A stretch of 64,000 nt of DNA from a virus. The notes beneath the pieces were generated by a model. That model made no database searches. It saw only the letters and a list, made by a program, of their open reading frames with translations, and had not been told where the DNA came from. The first letter of the stretch is position 1, and each line of letters opens with the position of its first letter. Shown in pieces: positions 23,138 through 30,658 of the stretch. The stretch spans positions 1 through 64,000 of the IMG/VR virus record IMGVR_UViG_3300038457_000086; one strand, 5' to 3'. A program made the position numbers and the translations under genes.

Positions 23138-24021
23138 CACTTGGGCTTCCGCTCAGCGTCTCGCACCATCTCACGGCAAGCGTCAGCGGCGTCCTCGTTG
23201 ATCGGAGGATCGAGATCGGGCACCGGAAATACCTCGACCATCACCGCTGGTCCCTCCCCAGCCTTGTTGCTGAAGATCCGAGCGTGGAGCTTCGCCGCCC
23301 TTGCCACACCCTCCTCATCGCTGTGCGCGCCGTCTATGACATTCAGCCCCATGCCTGGCGGCTCACGACGCGCTAGATACAGCTCCCTCTCAGGCCCGTT
23401 GGCACGCTCGGTGACATCGACACACTCACCTATCGGAAGCGCCGGACCGTCCTCGATCTCAAAGAGTAGGTGCTTGCCGTGAAGCGTTTGCTTGAGAGTC
23501 CATCGCCTATGCCCCTCCGGTCGCTCGGTGTCCTCACGGGCAGCGAGGTCGTCACACACGGCGTCGATGATCTGCCCGTAGAGGTCAGCGTGTGCTTCCT
23601 CTGGCGACGGCTCACCGAAGGTGCCTGTCAAGACCTCCTCGGCCGCATGGAATGCTTGATCGCTCTGCAAGTCGTCGCGCGAGAATCGCGCGGGTAGGAT
23701 GAACTCCTGCGGCTCCTCACGGGCAGCGAGGGCGGCCTCTGAGCAGGCGCCGTCGTGACCCTTAGGCAACTTGCAGGTAGGGTGGTGCGAGCCCTCGCCG
23801 CCGAAGCCGATCATGATGCGGCCACACCGATCGGCGTCTCCCGACGTGACCTCGCGGTCTTCGTTCACCCCCGGTGGCTCCTCACGGGCAGCGAGCGCGG
23901 CCTCGTACTTCTTGCGCCCGAGCCATCCACGCTCGAAACCTTTGATCCACTGAATCGGCAGCATCCGGCCATCACCAAAACGGGCCATCTCTGCCTCCAG
24001 CGCCTCGCGCTCTTGGGTCAT
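23137..24021 (-). CDS. AAREEP/EDTERP mosaic-family protein
   Basis: 294 residues from MTQEREALEAEMARFGDGRM. Linkers are KYEAALAAREEPP, ALAAREEPQ, LAAREDTERPE and LARREPPG. The segment between the second and third linker (FILPARFSRDDLQSDQAFHA, then LYGQIIDAVCDDL) is shared with the protein encoded at 25055-25564, including a 68-bp DNA identity. Another block has GSHHPTCKLPKGHDGACS, a zinc-like cluster. The opening (helix, then IKGFERGWLGRKKYEAALAA) recalls the short N-terminal modules of mosaic Ea22-type phage proteins; that comparison is inference. Confidence 0.8.
   Translation of the reverse strand: MTQEREALEAEMARFGDGRMLPIQWIKGFERGWLGRKKYEAALAAREEPPGVNEDREVTSGDADRCGRIMIGFGGEGSHHPTCKLPKGHDGACSEAALAAREEPQEFILPARFSRDDLQSDQAFHAAEEVLTGTFGEPSPEEAHADLYGQIIDAVCDDLAAREDTERPEGHRRWTLKQTLHGKHLLFEIEDGPALPIGECVDVTERANGPERELYLARREPPGMGLNVIDGAHSDEEGVARAAKLHARIFSNKAGEGPAVMVEVFPVPDLDPPINEDAADACREMVRDAERKPK
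23672..23739. repeat. 68-bp exact repeat, copy 1
   Basis: Identical to 25374-25441, inside a roughly 190-bp region of high similarity. It covers the AAREEP linker and the start of the shared cassette in two mosaic-family genes. Confidence 0.85.
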
Positions 24022-24025
24022 GCGA

Positions 24026-24280
24026 TCACCAGCACTCGCCGGATGTCGGGTGATGTTCGTCCAGCCCGGCGAGGCGAGCCTTGTGCTCCAGGATCGCTTG
24101 CACCTCCAGGGGGTCGGCATCGGGAGTGATTGCGACGGTTCCGTCCGGTTTGACGCGGAACGCCCCCCGGTAGTTATCAGACGACCCCATAGGCTCAATG
24201 TAGGTGACGTCGGGACGTTGAACAACGGGAACCGTTGTAAGGTCTTTCCAGATGGGGTATCCACTTAGATGACCCTTCAT
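24026..24280 (-). CDS. Hypothetical protein beginning with the 24-bp repeat
   Basis: 84 residues: MKGHLSGYPIWKDLTTVPVV, then RPDVTYIEPMGSSDNYRGAF and an alpha-helical end (LEVQAILEHKARLAGL). Codons 3-10 lie in the 24-bp sequence duplicated at 11510-11533. Overlap of four bases with the upstream gene confirms the ATG. Unknown function. Confidence 0.7.
   Translation of the reverse strand: MKGHLSGYPIWKDLTTVPVVQRPDVTYIEPMGSSDNYRGAFRVKPDGTVAITPDADPLEVQAILEHKARLAGLDEHHPTSGECW
24251..24274. repeat. 24-bp exact direct repeat, copy 2
   Basis: The intact-gene copy of the repeat at 11510-11533, coding GHLSGYPI at the N-terminus of the 84-residue protein. Confidence 0.8.
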
Positions 24281-24792
24281 AGCGCCCGCGTGTGCAGCGC
24301 ACCGTCAGCGCCGCAGTAGACCTCTTTGGGACCGTCACCCTCAGGCCGCGCACGATGTGAGCGCAGCTCGGCGAGCAGGTCCTGCTCAATCCGCTTTATC
24401 GCCTCCGCAAAGCACTCCCACGCGGTCGACGATACACAACCGTGTGAACCGACCATGAGCGGCGCTGAATGATCGTCTGGACCGCATAGCGTCCAACCCT
24501 TATCGCCGAACCTCTCGACGATATATCCAGCGTTCTTTACTCGTTGCTTGTCTGCCAGCGATACGGACGTGTGCGTAGATGGGGCGCAGTGGCGCTCGTA
24601 GATCAGCGCCTCGATCTCATCCAGCGTCAGCGTCACAGTCCGCTCAGAGGGGTCTGAGCGTTGATCGTGTTCGAGCATGATGGTCGCGAGAGCCGTCAGC
24701 GTCAAATCGCGGTCGAAGTCCTCCGGTACGCGCTGCCCAACGTGAAGGCTCGCGGCCTTCACTAGGTGCTGCCGCGCCTCGTCGCGGTCCAT
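24277..24792 (-). CDS. Hypothetical protein
   Basis: 171 residues: MDRDEARQHLVKAASLHVGQ, then TLTALATIMLEHDQRSDPSE, TLDEIEALIYERHC and LADKQRVKNAGYIVERFGDK. It looks like a mixed alpha/beta protein; the C-terminal half has CVSSTAWECFAEAIKRIEQD. TGATG overlap sets the ATG. It lacks the AAREEP linkers of its neighbours. Confidence 0.65.
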   Translation of the reverse strand: MDRDEARQHLVKAASLHVGQRVPEDFDRDLTLTALATIMLEHDQRSDPSERTVTLTLDEIEALIYERHCAPSTHTSVSLADKQRVKNAGYIVERFGDKGWTLCGPDDHSAPLMVGSHGCVSSTAWECFAEAIKRIEQDLLAELRSHRARPEGDGPKEVYCGADGALHTRAL

Positions 24793-25058
24793 CACTCACT
24801 CCCCTTTCCTGCTGGCTCAGGCCCCGCGTACCAACCTTCGACCTTGCGACGAACGCACCCACGGAACCGGTGGTAGTCGATCGTCTCCACATAGTCCGTG
24901 AGTTCGTCGCCGTTGCTTACAGCGTCCGAGACGTAGCGGTCGAGCCGGTCGAAGTCTTCCTCGGGCGTCCGGCCGTTTCCCTCGGCGTTGGCGACGAGCG
25001 CCTTGCTGGCCCGAACGGCCGCAAGAAGGATCGCGTCCAGCCGCTTGCTCTTGCTCAT
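24792..25058 (-). CDS. Small helical hypothetical protein
   Basis: 88 residues: MSKSKRLDAILLAAVRASKA, then FDRLDRYVSDAVSNGDELTD and YHRFRGCVRRKVEGWY. Mostly helical. Four-base overlaps on the upstream side and TGATG downstream place it firmly in the operon. Confidence 0.65.
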   Translation of the reverse strand: MSKSKRLDAILLAAVRASKALVANAEGNGRTPEEDFDRLDRYVSDAVSNGDELTDYVETIDYHRFRGCVRRKVEGWYAGPEPAGKGSE

Positions 25059-25564
25059 GCCGCGTTCCTCTCGCTGTCGAACTCGAAGCCTTCGTAGGCC
25101 TCAAGCGCGCTGATAACCGTCGAGTGATCCGCGCCCGACTCTCCCGACAGCTCGCATGAACGCATGAAGGCAAGCGCCTCATGGAGATGGTGGGCCAACG
25201 CTCGGAGCCTCTCGGCTTCGCCCTCACGAGCAGCATCGCCCGCGCCTAGGTCGTCACAAACAGCGTCGATAATCTGCCCGTAGAGATCGGTGTGCGCCTC
25301 CTGTGGGGACGGGTCGCCGAAGGTGCCGGTCAGGATCTCCTCGGCCGCACGGAACGCCTCGTCGCTCTGCAAATCGTCGCGCGAGAATCGCGCGGGTAGG
25401 ATGAACTCCTGCGGCTCCTCACGGGCAGCGAGGGCGGCCTCGGCTTCCTCGTAGATCAGCTTCATCGCGCCGCGCTGTTGCGAGCGCGCTTCATCCTTGT
25501 AGTGGCTCGCCCACGCACGGATTCGTCCCAGCGCATCGCGCTCTTGATCGTCGGGGTTAGTCAT
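25055..25564 (-). CDS. AAREEP mosaic-family protein
   Basis: 169 residues starting MTNPDDQERDALGRIRAWAS, the family opening, then ALAAREEPQ and the cassette FILPARFSRDDLQSDEAFRA to LYGQIIDAVCDDL, shared with the protein encoded at 23137-24021. The following linker is altered (DAAREGEAE). The C-terminus, LAHHLHEALAFMRSCELSGE and GADHSTVISALEAYEGFEFD, is unique. TGATG overlap with a membrane mini-gene fixes the start. Confidence 0.8.
   Translation of the reverse strand: MTNPDDQERDALGRIRAWASHYKDEARSQQRGAMKLIYEEAEAALAAREEPQEFILPARFSRDDLQSDEAFRAAEEILTGTFGDPSPQEAHTDLYGQIIDAVCDDLGAGDAAREGEAERLRALAHHLHEALAFMRSCELSGESGADHSTVISALEAYEGFEFDSERNAA
25374..25441. repeat. 68-bp exact repeat, copy 2
   Basis: Second copy of the identity at 23672-23739. 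Divergence rises away from it, a pattern expected from recombination or recent conversion within the cassette. Confidence 0.85.
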
Positions 25565-25647
25565 CACAGTCCCCCATCCCAGATGAGGAAGGCGATGAAC
25601 AGAGCCTCCAAGACGGCGACGATGCCGAGGAGCATTTCGCCGTTCAC
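25564..25647 (-). CDS. 27-residue single-pass membrane protein
   Basis: VNGEMLLGIVAVLEALFIAF, then LIWDGGL: one hydrophobic helix of about 18 residues. GTGA overlap with the upstream stop and TGATG with the downstream start bracket it precisely. A small inner-membrane effector or regulator is plausible. Confidence 0.6.
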   Translation of the reverse strand: MNGEMLLGIVAVLEALFIAFLIWDGGL

Positions 25648-26498
25648 AGCGCATCTCTCAGCGTGCGGATTGCTACGGCAGCCACCTGTAGAACCTCAGC
25701 GCGGGTAGCCTCCCAATGCGTTGCCGCCCTCTCATCGCGCCATGCCTTCAGCGCCTCGGCGACCTCATCCTCCAGCGTCCCCAAGGCGAGCCGTGACCGT
25801 CCTAGCATCGTGCCCTCGTAGCGCCCGTGCTTCTCGTCCTGTCGCTCGATCTCCCTTTCGAGGGCAAAGATCAACGGGTGGACGACGCGTTCCGTCAGTA
25901 GCTCATTGTCCCGCATGGCATCTGCCACTCGCTGGACCGCCGTCTGAATGCGCTCATGTCGTTCCACGTCGATAATCCAACTCGCCGCTTTGGCTAAATC
26001 AGCCCTGGCTTGCTGCAAGACTTTGATTAGCCACTCCGGTCGCTCCTCCGGTCGCTCGGTGTCCTCACGCGGGAGAGCAGCGACAATCAAGTGAGCCAGC
26101 CGCTCGGCCTCGTTGCTCGGGAAACCATCCCGTTCGAGAACACTCCGAATCCGCAAGACCATCCACGCAGCCTCGGGCATCTCGTACTCGTGCGTCTTAG
26201 CGGGTGGCTCCTCACGGATCGGGAAACGGCGACGTTTCTTCTCGTTTTCTAGACTCTCCTTGCATTTCTCCCACGCTCTGTCTGCGGCTGCGAGTTCGGC
26301 GCGCAGCCCCTCTAACTGGCGCTCCGCACTCTCAGCCTCCAGCCAGCGGCCGGGCATAGCCTCATGGCCACAGTTGCCGCACGACTGCCCCTCACCGTGA
26401 TTCCCGCACGACAGGCACGTCCAGACGGTGATCTCCACCTGCGGCTCCTCACGGGCAGCGAGCAGCTTCGCCACGTTCTCAGCCTGCTCGTCAGTCAT
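25644..26498 (-). CDS. Mosaic-family protein with zinc ribbon and MazG-like C-terminus
   Basis: 284 residues. Near the start, LLAAREEPQ is followed by CLSCGNHGEGQSCGNCGHE, a four-cysteine ribbon; then a coiled coil, PIREEPP, and LPREDTERPEE. The last 90 residues (IERQDEKHGRYEGTMLGRSR, then LEDEVAEALKAWRDE and EVLQVAAVAIRTL) look like the helical MazG-like nucleotide-pyrophosphohydrolase fold common in actinophages. If active it would trim nucleotides or alarmones. The metal-binding acidic residues E and D are present but were not tested. Confidence 0.7.
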   Translation of the reverse strand: MTDEQAENVAKLLAAREEPQVEITVWTCLSCGNHGEGQSCGNCGHEAMPGRWLEAESAERQLEGLRAELAAADRAWEKCKESLENEKKRRRFPIREEPPAKTHEYEMPEAAWMVLRIRSVLERDGFPSNEAERLAHLIVAALPREDTERPEERPEWLIKVLQQARADLAKAASWIIDVERHERIQTAVQRVADAMRDNELLTERVVHPLIFALEREIERQDEKHGRYEGTMLGRSRLALGTLEDEVAEALKAWRDERAATHWEATRAEVLQVAAVAIRTLRDAL

Positions 26499-26661
26499 CG
26501 ACAGCCCTTTCCACTCCAGTGATTGCTATGACATCCGTGTCCCACACATCGCGGCCCCCGTGGTCCTGGGCATTGGCCTTGATTTCAGCGTCGCTTTTGG
26601 ATTTCGCCTCGATGTCGTAGGTGGCCTGCGTGCTCTCAACCACATGCACTCGATATCTCAT
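26491..26661 (-). CDS. 56-residue hypothetical protein
   Basis: MRYRVHVVESTQATYDIEAK, then SKSDAEIKANAQDHGGRDVW: beta strand, helix, strand (VIAITGVERAV), a common small phage fold that resembles the double-psi or ferredoxin-like helpers in phage operons. ATGA overlap upstream and an overlap downstream support the frame. Confidence 0.65.
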   Translation of the reverse strand: MRYRVHVVESTQATYDIEAKSKSDAEIKANAQDHGGRDVWDTDVIAITGVERAVDD

Positions 26662-26960
26662 CCCTCGTGCTCCTGCTCGGTGGCCCGCACGACCGGCCGC
26701 TCGATCGTGAGTTGGACGGCCTTGTCAATGTGCCCAACGAACATAGGCTCCCTATACGCCCAAGAACGGCCTTCGGACTCCCGTTGCGCATGTTCGTCAA
26801 GATCACGTTCTGCGGACGCCTGCGTAAAATGACCCCTCGCGTACCCGCAGTCGCAGCGAACGTGATAGAGCGGCACCGGCGGCAATTTGTTGTGCCTGCG
26901 CCCACCGCCCAGATCGGGCATCTGGCCCTTGAAGATCCTCGCGTTGATGATGTTGCTCAT
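26658..26960 (-). CDS. Hypothetical protein with zinc-like CDC motif
   Basis: 100 residues: MSNIINARIFKGQMPDLGGG, then YHVRCDCGYARGHFTQASAE, with cysteines and histidine suggesting metal binding. It ends VVRATEQEHEG, a variant of the DTEQE linker seen at the ends of three other proteins in the operon. Confidence 0.7.
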   Translation of the reverse strand: MSNIINARIFKGQMPDLGGGRRHNKLPPVPLYHVRCDCGYARGHFTQASAERDLDEHAQRESEGRSWAYREPMFVGHIDKAVQLTIERPVVRATEQEHEG

Positions 26961-27436
26961 CGCTCCACCTTCGGTCGCCCGGTTTCCTCGCCCGCTAGGA
27001 ACCGTTCGGCAGCCTCAATGTCGGTCGCCGCGTCGCTCTCGCTGACCTTACCGCGCACGACGCGCAACAGCCCCCCCACGATCGCCAGCGCAGGATCACG
27101 TCGCTCGGTGTCCTCACGGGCGGCGGCCCATCGAAACACCCCGTCGCGCTCCTGAGGCGAATAGAGCACACCATCACCTTGCATCGCTTGGAGGTCGCGC
27201 ACCACGCAGTAGGCCTCAATCGCAGGCACGTAGGCTGCACCGTCGATGACACGCTCGGCGTCCGCGATCCGGTTCGCGTGGTCAGCCCATGCCGCTACCC
27301 CATCTGTCTGCGGCTCCTCACGGGCAGCGAGAGCGGCGCGGTAATAGTTACGTGCAGCGCGCCAAATGGCTCCACCATTTCCGAGTAATTCCGCTCTCTC
27401 TAATGCTTCGTACTCTTGTGGATCTAGATCAGGCAT
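26957..27436 (-). CDS. AAREEP/EDTERR mosaic-family protein
   Basis: 159 residues: MPDLDPQEYEALERAELLGN, then ARNYYRAALAAREEPQ and WAAAREDTERRDP. The N-terminal module matches that of the 361-residue member (RDYYRAALAVREEPP). The middle block VIDGAAYVPAIEAYCVVRDL and the tail GGLLRVVRGKVSESDAATDI are unique. Confidence 0.8.
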   Translation of the reverse strand: MPDLDPQEYEALERAELLGNGGAIWRAARNYYRAALAAREEPQTDGVAAWADHANRIADAERVIDGAAYVPAIEAYCVVRDLQAMQGDGVLYSPQERDGVFRWAAAREDTERRDPALAIVGGLLRVVRGKVSESDAATDIEAAERFLAGEETGRPKVER

Positions 27437-28331
27437 CTGTCTCTAGGCGTCGCTGAATATGCCGGTCGGTGGTTCGCAGTGCGACAATCACGAGTGCCTG
27501 CTCGGCCTCACGGGCAGCGATCGTCGCTGTTGTAGCCCACATCGGCGCGTCCACATGAGCAAGGCCCTCCGTCGCCGAACCCGCACAATGAGCATCAACA
27601 CCCCGCCGAGGCTGTATCTCCCCACAGGTAGTGCAAACCCAAACATCAAGCACCGTGCGCTCGGTGTCCTCTCGAACGGCGAGGGCATTAGAAAGTCGGT
27701 CCTCCAACTCGTCGACTTCGCGACCTGCCTCTAGTGCCCGCTCGCGCTGATCGTCGCGTTCCGCCGTAATACGCTCAATCGTGGATTGTGGCTCCTCACG
27801 GGCAGCGAGAGCGGCTTCTCTGATTACGAGCCGCAGATCCCTAGCCTCTCGGGACGACGCGGCCCGCACGCCGAGGACAGCCATCGCAATCTCTCGCGCA
27901 TCTCTCTGGCGGCTGGGGCGTAGATCCTTCACGAGAAGCTGCTGTACACGCCAGATTTCATCCTCGTCCGGTCGCTCGGTGTCCTCACAGGCAGCGGCAG
28001 ATGAGCCGATAAGCGCCTCTTTCGCCTTCTCGATCAGGCGCTCCAGGGTGATCGTCCGACGCACGCTCGCGGCGATCGGCTTATCCAGCGCCGCCACGAA
28101 CAATGCGAAGCTATGCGCGCGATTGTTCTGCTCCCACTCCTCGCGGTCAAGGACCACTTGATCAAGGCGAATATTCGCAGCGAGAGCGGCACGGTAGCCA
28201 GCGGCGAAATCATCGCCAGGCGACTGAGTCCCGGGCAGGTGCTTGCTGAAGTGCTCTCGCCGGGCGGCTCTCAGCTCTTTCTGCCTCACCTTCCACGGCA
28301 CCAGCGCCTCGCGCTCTTGATCGGTGCTCAT
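27429..28331 (-). CDS. AAREEP/EDTERP mosaic-family protein (long member)
   Basis: 300 residues: MSTDQEREALVPWKVRQKEL, GYRAALAANIRLD, AACEDTERPDE, then the block IWRVQQLLVKDLRPSRQRDA shared with 12620-12925, ALAAREEPQ, a coiled coil, LAVREDTER, a CTTCGEIQPRRGVDAHC zinc knuckle and ATIAAREAEQ. This is the clearest example of linker-separated modules. The ATG at 28331 overlaps the membrane mini-gene stop. Confidence 0.8.
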   Translation of the reverse strand: MSTDQEREALVPWKVRQKELRAARREHFSKHLPGTQSPGDDFAAGYRAALAANIRLDQVVLDREEWEQNNRAHSFALFVAALDKPIAASVRRTITLERLIEKAKEALIGSSAAACEDTERPDEDEIWRVQQLLVKDLRPSRQRDAREIAMAVLGVRAASSREARDLRLVIREAALAAREEPQSTIERITAERDDQRERALEAGREVDELEDRLSNALAVREDTERTVLDVWVCTTCGEIQPRRGVDAHCAGSATEGLAHVDAPMWATTATIAAREAEQALVIVALRTTDRHIQRRLETDA

Positions 28332-28441
28332 AAGATTTCCTGCCAGATCGTCACACACAACACGACCGTGAACGTGAGCATTAGCGCGCAGACACATCCG
28401 AGAACAACGGCGGCGACCACTTTTCCGATTGCGTCACTCAT
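28328..28441 (-). CDS. 37-residue membrane protein
   Basis: MSDAIGKVVAAVVLGCVCAL, then MLTFTVVLCVTIWQEIL: one long hydrophobic helix. ATGA overlaps at both ends. A second operon-embedded single-pass mini-protein, like the one at 25564-25647. Confidence 0.65.
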   Translation of the reverse strand: MSDAIGKVVAAVVLGCVCALMLTFTVVLCVTIWQEIL

Positions 28442-29052
28442 GGCTCGGGCTCCTGCTCGGTGTCCCGCACGACCGGCGACATATCGCGTGAGGAGGCTGC
28501 GACGGCGCGATAAAGGCGCTGCATGGCGGCTTCGAGGGTGCGATCTTGCAGCAGGGACTTGGCGCGACGATGGAAGTAGTGGTCCAGCACGCCATTGGCG
28601 GCCTCCCGCAATCCCTGGTTGTCTTGGTCTGTGTCCTCACCTGCGAAGGCGTCACGAACCTCCTGAGCACACGCTTGAAGATCGGCAAGGTCGTCGTCGG
28701 AAGTGCGCGTGGCCGGTCGCTCGATGTCCCGCATGGCCCCAGTGGGGAGCTTCCTGCCATACCGCTGGAGAACACGCTCGGTCCGTTCAACCAGTCGCTC
28801 TTGCTCGCCCACTGACATCTCTACGTCTCGCAAGCCCGCACGGAACAGCCCTTCGATGATCTCTAGTGTCTCCGTGTCCGGTCGCTCGGTGTCCTCACGG
28901 GCAGCGGCCAACTCCCGATAGCGTCTGTTAGCGGCGTCTCGTTCTAGTTCGGCCTCGTGCAGTCGCTCTAGGTATTTCCCAGCCTTCTCCATCCAGTCGG
29001 CACGCTCTCTTGCCAGCTCCGGTGCCAGCTCGCGTTCGGCCATGTCGCTCAC
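28438..29052 (-). CDS. EDTERP/DTEQE mosaic-family helical protein
   Basis: 204 residues from a GTG overlapping the upstream TGA. A coiled coil (DWMEKAGKYLERLHEAELER) leads to LAAAREDTERPD, a helical block, MRDIERPATRT, another block and a terminal VVRDTEQEPEP. The three linker variants in one protein show stepwise drift of the same DNA motif. Confidence 0.75.
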   Translation of the reverse strand: MSDMAERELAPELARERADWMEKAGKYLERLHEAELERDAANRRYRELAAAREDTERPDTETLEIIEGLFRAGLRDVEMSVGEQERLVERTERVLQRYGRKLPTGAMRDIERPATRTSDDDLADLQACAQEVRDAFAGEDTDQDNQGLREAANGVLDHYFHRRAKSLLQDRTLEAAMQRLYRAVAASSRDMSPVVRDTEQEPEP

Positions 29053-29384
29053 GACGACACCAGTCCGTCCATCGCGCTCACATAGGCCGGGTAATCGTCC
29101 AGCTCCATGCGAACACGCTCCGCTAGGCCCTCGGCGATCTCGGCGTTTTGATCGCGCTCCTCTATCGCAAGGCGCAGTTCGCGTCGGAGAGATTCGTAGC
29201 TATCGGTTTTGCCTTCCACGAAACGTGAGCACTTGCAGTCCTTGTTCGCTTCGCATTCGCCCTGGCCCTGCTGACGCTCGACGTCTGACTGGTTGATCCG
29301 TAGCTCGCTGGCGTCGAGGATCGCGTTGTGCCAGTGCGCTGTATGCCCGCAGGTGCAGACGCGGGCGTGTAGGTCGGCGCTCAT
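29049..29384 (-). CDS. Zinc-binding hypothetical protein
   Basis: 111 residues. CTCGHTAHWHNAILDASELR and later CEANKDCKCSRF give C/H ligands in the CxCGHxxxxH ... CxCxxF order of a small actinophage zinc module. A charged coiled coil follows (LRRELRLAIEERDQNAEIAE). Confidence 0.7.
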   Translation of the reverse strand: MSADLHARVCTCGHTAHWHNAILDASELRINQSDVERQQGQGECEANKDCKCSRFVEGKTDSYESLRRELRLAIEERDQNAEIAEGLAERVRMELDDYPAYVSAMDGLVSS

Positions 29385-29590
29385 CGGACGCCTCTCCGGT
29401 CCGGCATCCCCACGCCATCCCTAAAGACAGCGTGAGTGCGCGCCCCACAAGCAGGGGTCTCCCGTAGTTCCGCGAGCGCGTCGCGTTCCTGCTCATCGCC
29501 GATCCGGGCTGCCGCACACAAAGCCAGCGCGAGTAGCAACGGCACGACCACCACAGACAACGCGGCGAAGATCAGGGCGACCGTGACCAT
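29381..29590 (-). CDS. Single-pass membrane protein with QERDAL motif
   Basis: 69 residues: MVTVALIFAALSVVVVPLLL, then ALALCAAARIGDEQERDALA. An N-terminal membrane anchor has been joined to the QERDAL opening of the mosaic family. The ATG overlaps the upstream TAA (TAATG). Confidence 0.7.
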   Translation of the reverse strand: MVTVALIFAALSVVVVPLLLALALCAAARIGDEQERDALAELRETPACGARTHAVFRDGVGMPDRRGVR

Positions 29591-29889
29591 TAGCGCCGCC
29601 CCTCGCCTTCGGCCGTATCCAGGCGGTCCGCGTGCTGCCACGGAGACACGTCCCACGGGTGCCGGTCAAACACCCGGGCCTCGGCGAGCATCTCCCCATA
29701 GTGCGCCTGCGCGCGCTCCCCCTCGCCGACCTCAAGAGCATGAGCGAGCTTCTGCAAAGCGATAGCCCTCGGGCTCCCCCCACGCGGATGCTCACTCCGT
29801 ACCCCCAGCGCGCCGAAGCATTCGTCGGCGAACCTGACAGTCGCGGCCAGCGCCCGCGCCTCGTTCTCCTCCAGCTCCAAGCGGATCAC
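29590..29889 (-). CDS. Hypothetical helical protein
   Basis: 99 residues from GTG at 29889, overlapping the upstream TGA: VIRLELEENEARALAATVRF, then ALQKLAHALEVGEGERAQAH and GEMLAEARVFDRHPWD. Mostly amphipathic helix. No family recognised. Confidence 0.65.
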   Translation of the reverse strand: MIRLELEENEARALAATVRFADECFGALGVRSEHPRGGSPRAIALQKLAHALEVGEGERAQAHYGEMLAEARVFDRHPWDVSPWQHADRLDTAEGEGRR

Positions 29890-30062
29890 GCCTTCACGCG
29901 CCCGCCGCATTTCGGGCAGCAAGCCCGCTCCCGCTGCTCCCGAGTATCCGCAGTCCGGTACCCAGACCAGCCACACTGCGCTGTCCGCTGGCAACGCACA
30001 TACTCACGCCGCAGCAGGACGGGCGGCTCCTCTCGGGCGCTCACGATGCCACCCACCGGCAT
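29886..30062 (-). CDS. AREEP zinc-ribbon mini-protein
   Basis: 58 residues from ATG at 30062 (GTG at 30044, with GGTGG upstream, is an alternative). SAREEPPVLLRREYVRCQRT begins with the family linker; CGWSGYRTAD and CCPKCGGRVKA complete a zinc ribbon. This is the smallest linker-bearing protein. Confidence 0.65.
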   Translation of the reverse strand: MPVGGIVSAREEPPVLLRREYVRCQRTAQCGWSGYRTADTREQRERACCPKCGGRVKA

Positions 30063-30069
30063 GGCCGCG

Positions 30070-30249
30070 TCAACACCGGGCCACACCACCCGACATCAAG
30101 AACAGTAGGTCCGTCAACGCCTGACTACGCGCCGCCTGGTCCGTCTCGAGGAGGTCATACAGGCCGGAGTCGTAGGCGACCTCATCCAGCGTCGGTGAGA
30201 AGCCGGCACGGTCGAGCCATTCGGCTAGGGATGCCCGGCGAAGATTCAC
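30070..30249 (-). CDS. 59-residue hypothetical protein
   Basis: VNLRRASLAEWLDRAGFSPT, then LDEVAYDSGLYDLLETDQAA: small helical protein. GTG overlaps the upstream TGA. No family recognised. Confidence 0.6.
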   Translation of the reverse strand: MNLRRASLAEWLDRAGFSPTLDEVAYDSGLYDLLETDQAARSQALTDLLFLMSGGVARC

Positions 30250-30398
30250 GACTGGCCTCGGTTCCGTCGACGGGCCTCACGCTGCGCCTTACGCGCTTTA
30301 CGACGGGCCTTGTCACGCTCATCCTGCCGCTCACGTTCAGCGGCCAGCTCGCGGGCTTCCTGTTCCTGAAGGCGACGGGTATAGACGACACCGTTCAT
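30246..30398 (-). CDS. 50-residue basic helical protein
   Basis: MNGVVYTRRLQEQEARELAA, followed by a continuous Arg/Lys/Glu helix ending RRRNRGQS. It immediately follows the XRE regulator with an ATGA overlap. Possibly nucleic-acid binding. Confidence 0.6.
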   Translation of the reverse strand: MNGVVYTRRLQEQEARELAAERERQDERDKARRKARKAQREARRRNRGQS

Positions 30399-30622
30399 GC
30401 CGCAACCCCGTCGAGCATCAGGTCCGTGACCTGCACACCGAAATACTCCGCGACCCGCAACGCCTTCGCCGGATGGATCGGCTCGCCAGCCTCAAGACGC
30501 GCGAGCGTCCTGCGGTCTATATCGAGCACGGCAGCGAGCGAACCCACTGAGTGGCCAGCGTTCAAGCGAGCTGCTGCGAGGTCGAACCGCGCCTGTGCAT
30601 GCCCTCGGTCTGTGTCGCTCAT
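30395..30622 (-). CDS. Leaderless XRE-family repressor-like regulator
   Basis: 75 residues: MSDTDRGHAQARFDLAAARL, then GHSVGSLAAVLDIDRRTLAR and LEAGEPIHPAKALRVAEYFG, a Cro/C1-type HTH. It is the first gene of the early operon. The ATG at 30622 is exactly where transcription should begin from the promoter at 30629-30658, so the message is probably leaderless. Autoregulation is likely, since repeated ATTGTG elements lie inside the promoter. Confidence 0.85.
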   Translation of the reverse strand: MSDTDRGHAQARFDLAAARLNAGHSVGSLAAVLDIDRRTLARLEAGEPIHPAKALRVAEYFGVQVTDLMLDGVAA

Positions 30623-30628
30623 AGGCAC

Positions 30629-30658
30629 AATGTAGCAGATTGCGCCACAATATGTCAA
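30629..30658 (-). promoter_or_regulatory. Early leftward promoter with operator-like repeats
   Basis: On the minus strand TTGACA (30658-30653), an 18-base spacer and TACATT (30634-30629). The spacer and -10 region contain ATATTGTGGC and ACATTGTGCC as direct repeats, and ATTGTGGCGCAAT is an interrupted palindrome. Six bases separate the -10 box from the ATG, giving a leaderless transcript. Confidence 0.75.

Noticed and set aside
11510-24274. The 24-bp repeats as attL/attR of an integrated element
   Set aside because: No integrase is present and one copy is intact coding sequence inside a typical operon gene, so site-specific integration is not supported.
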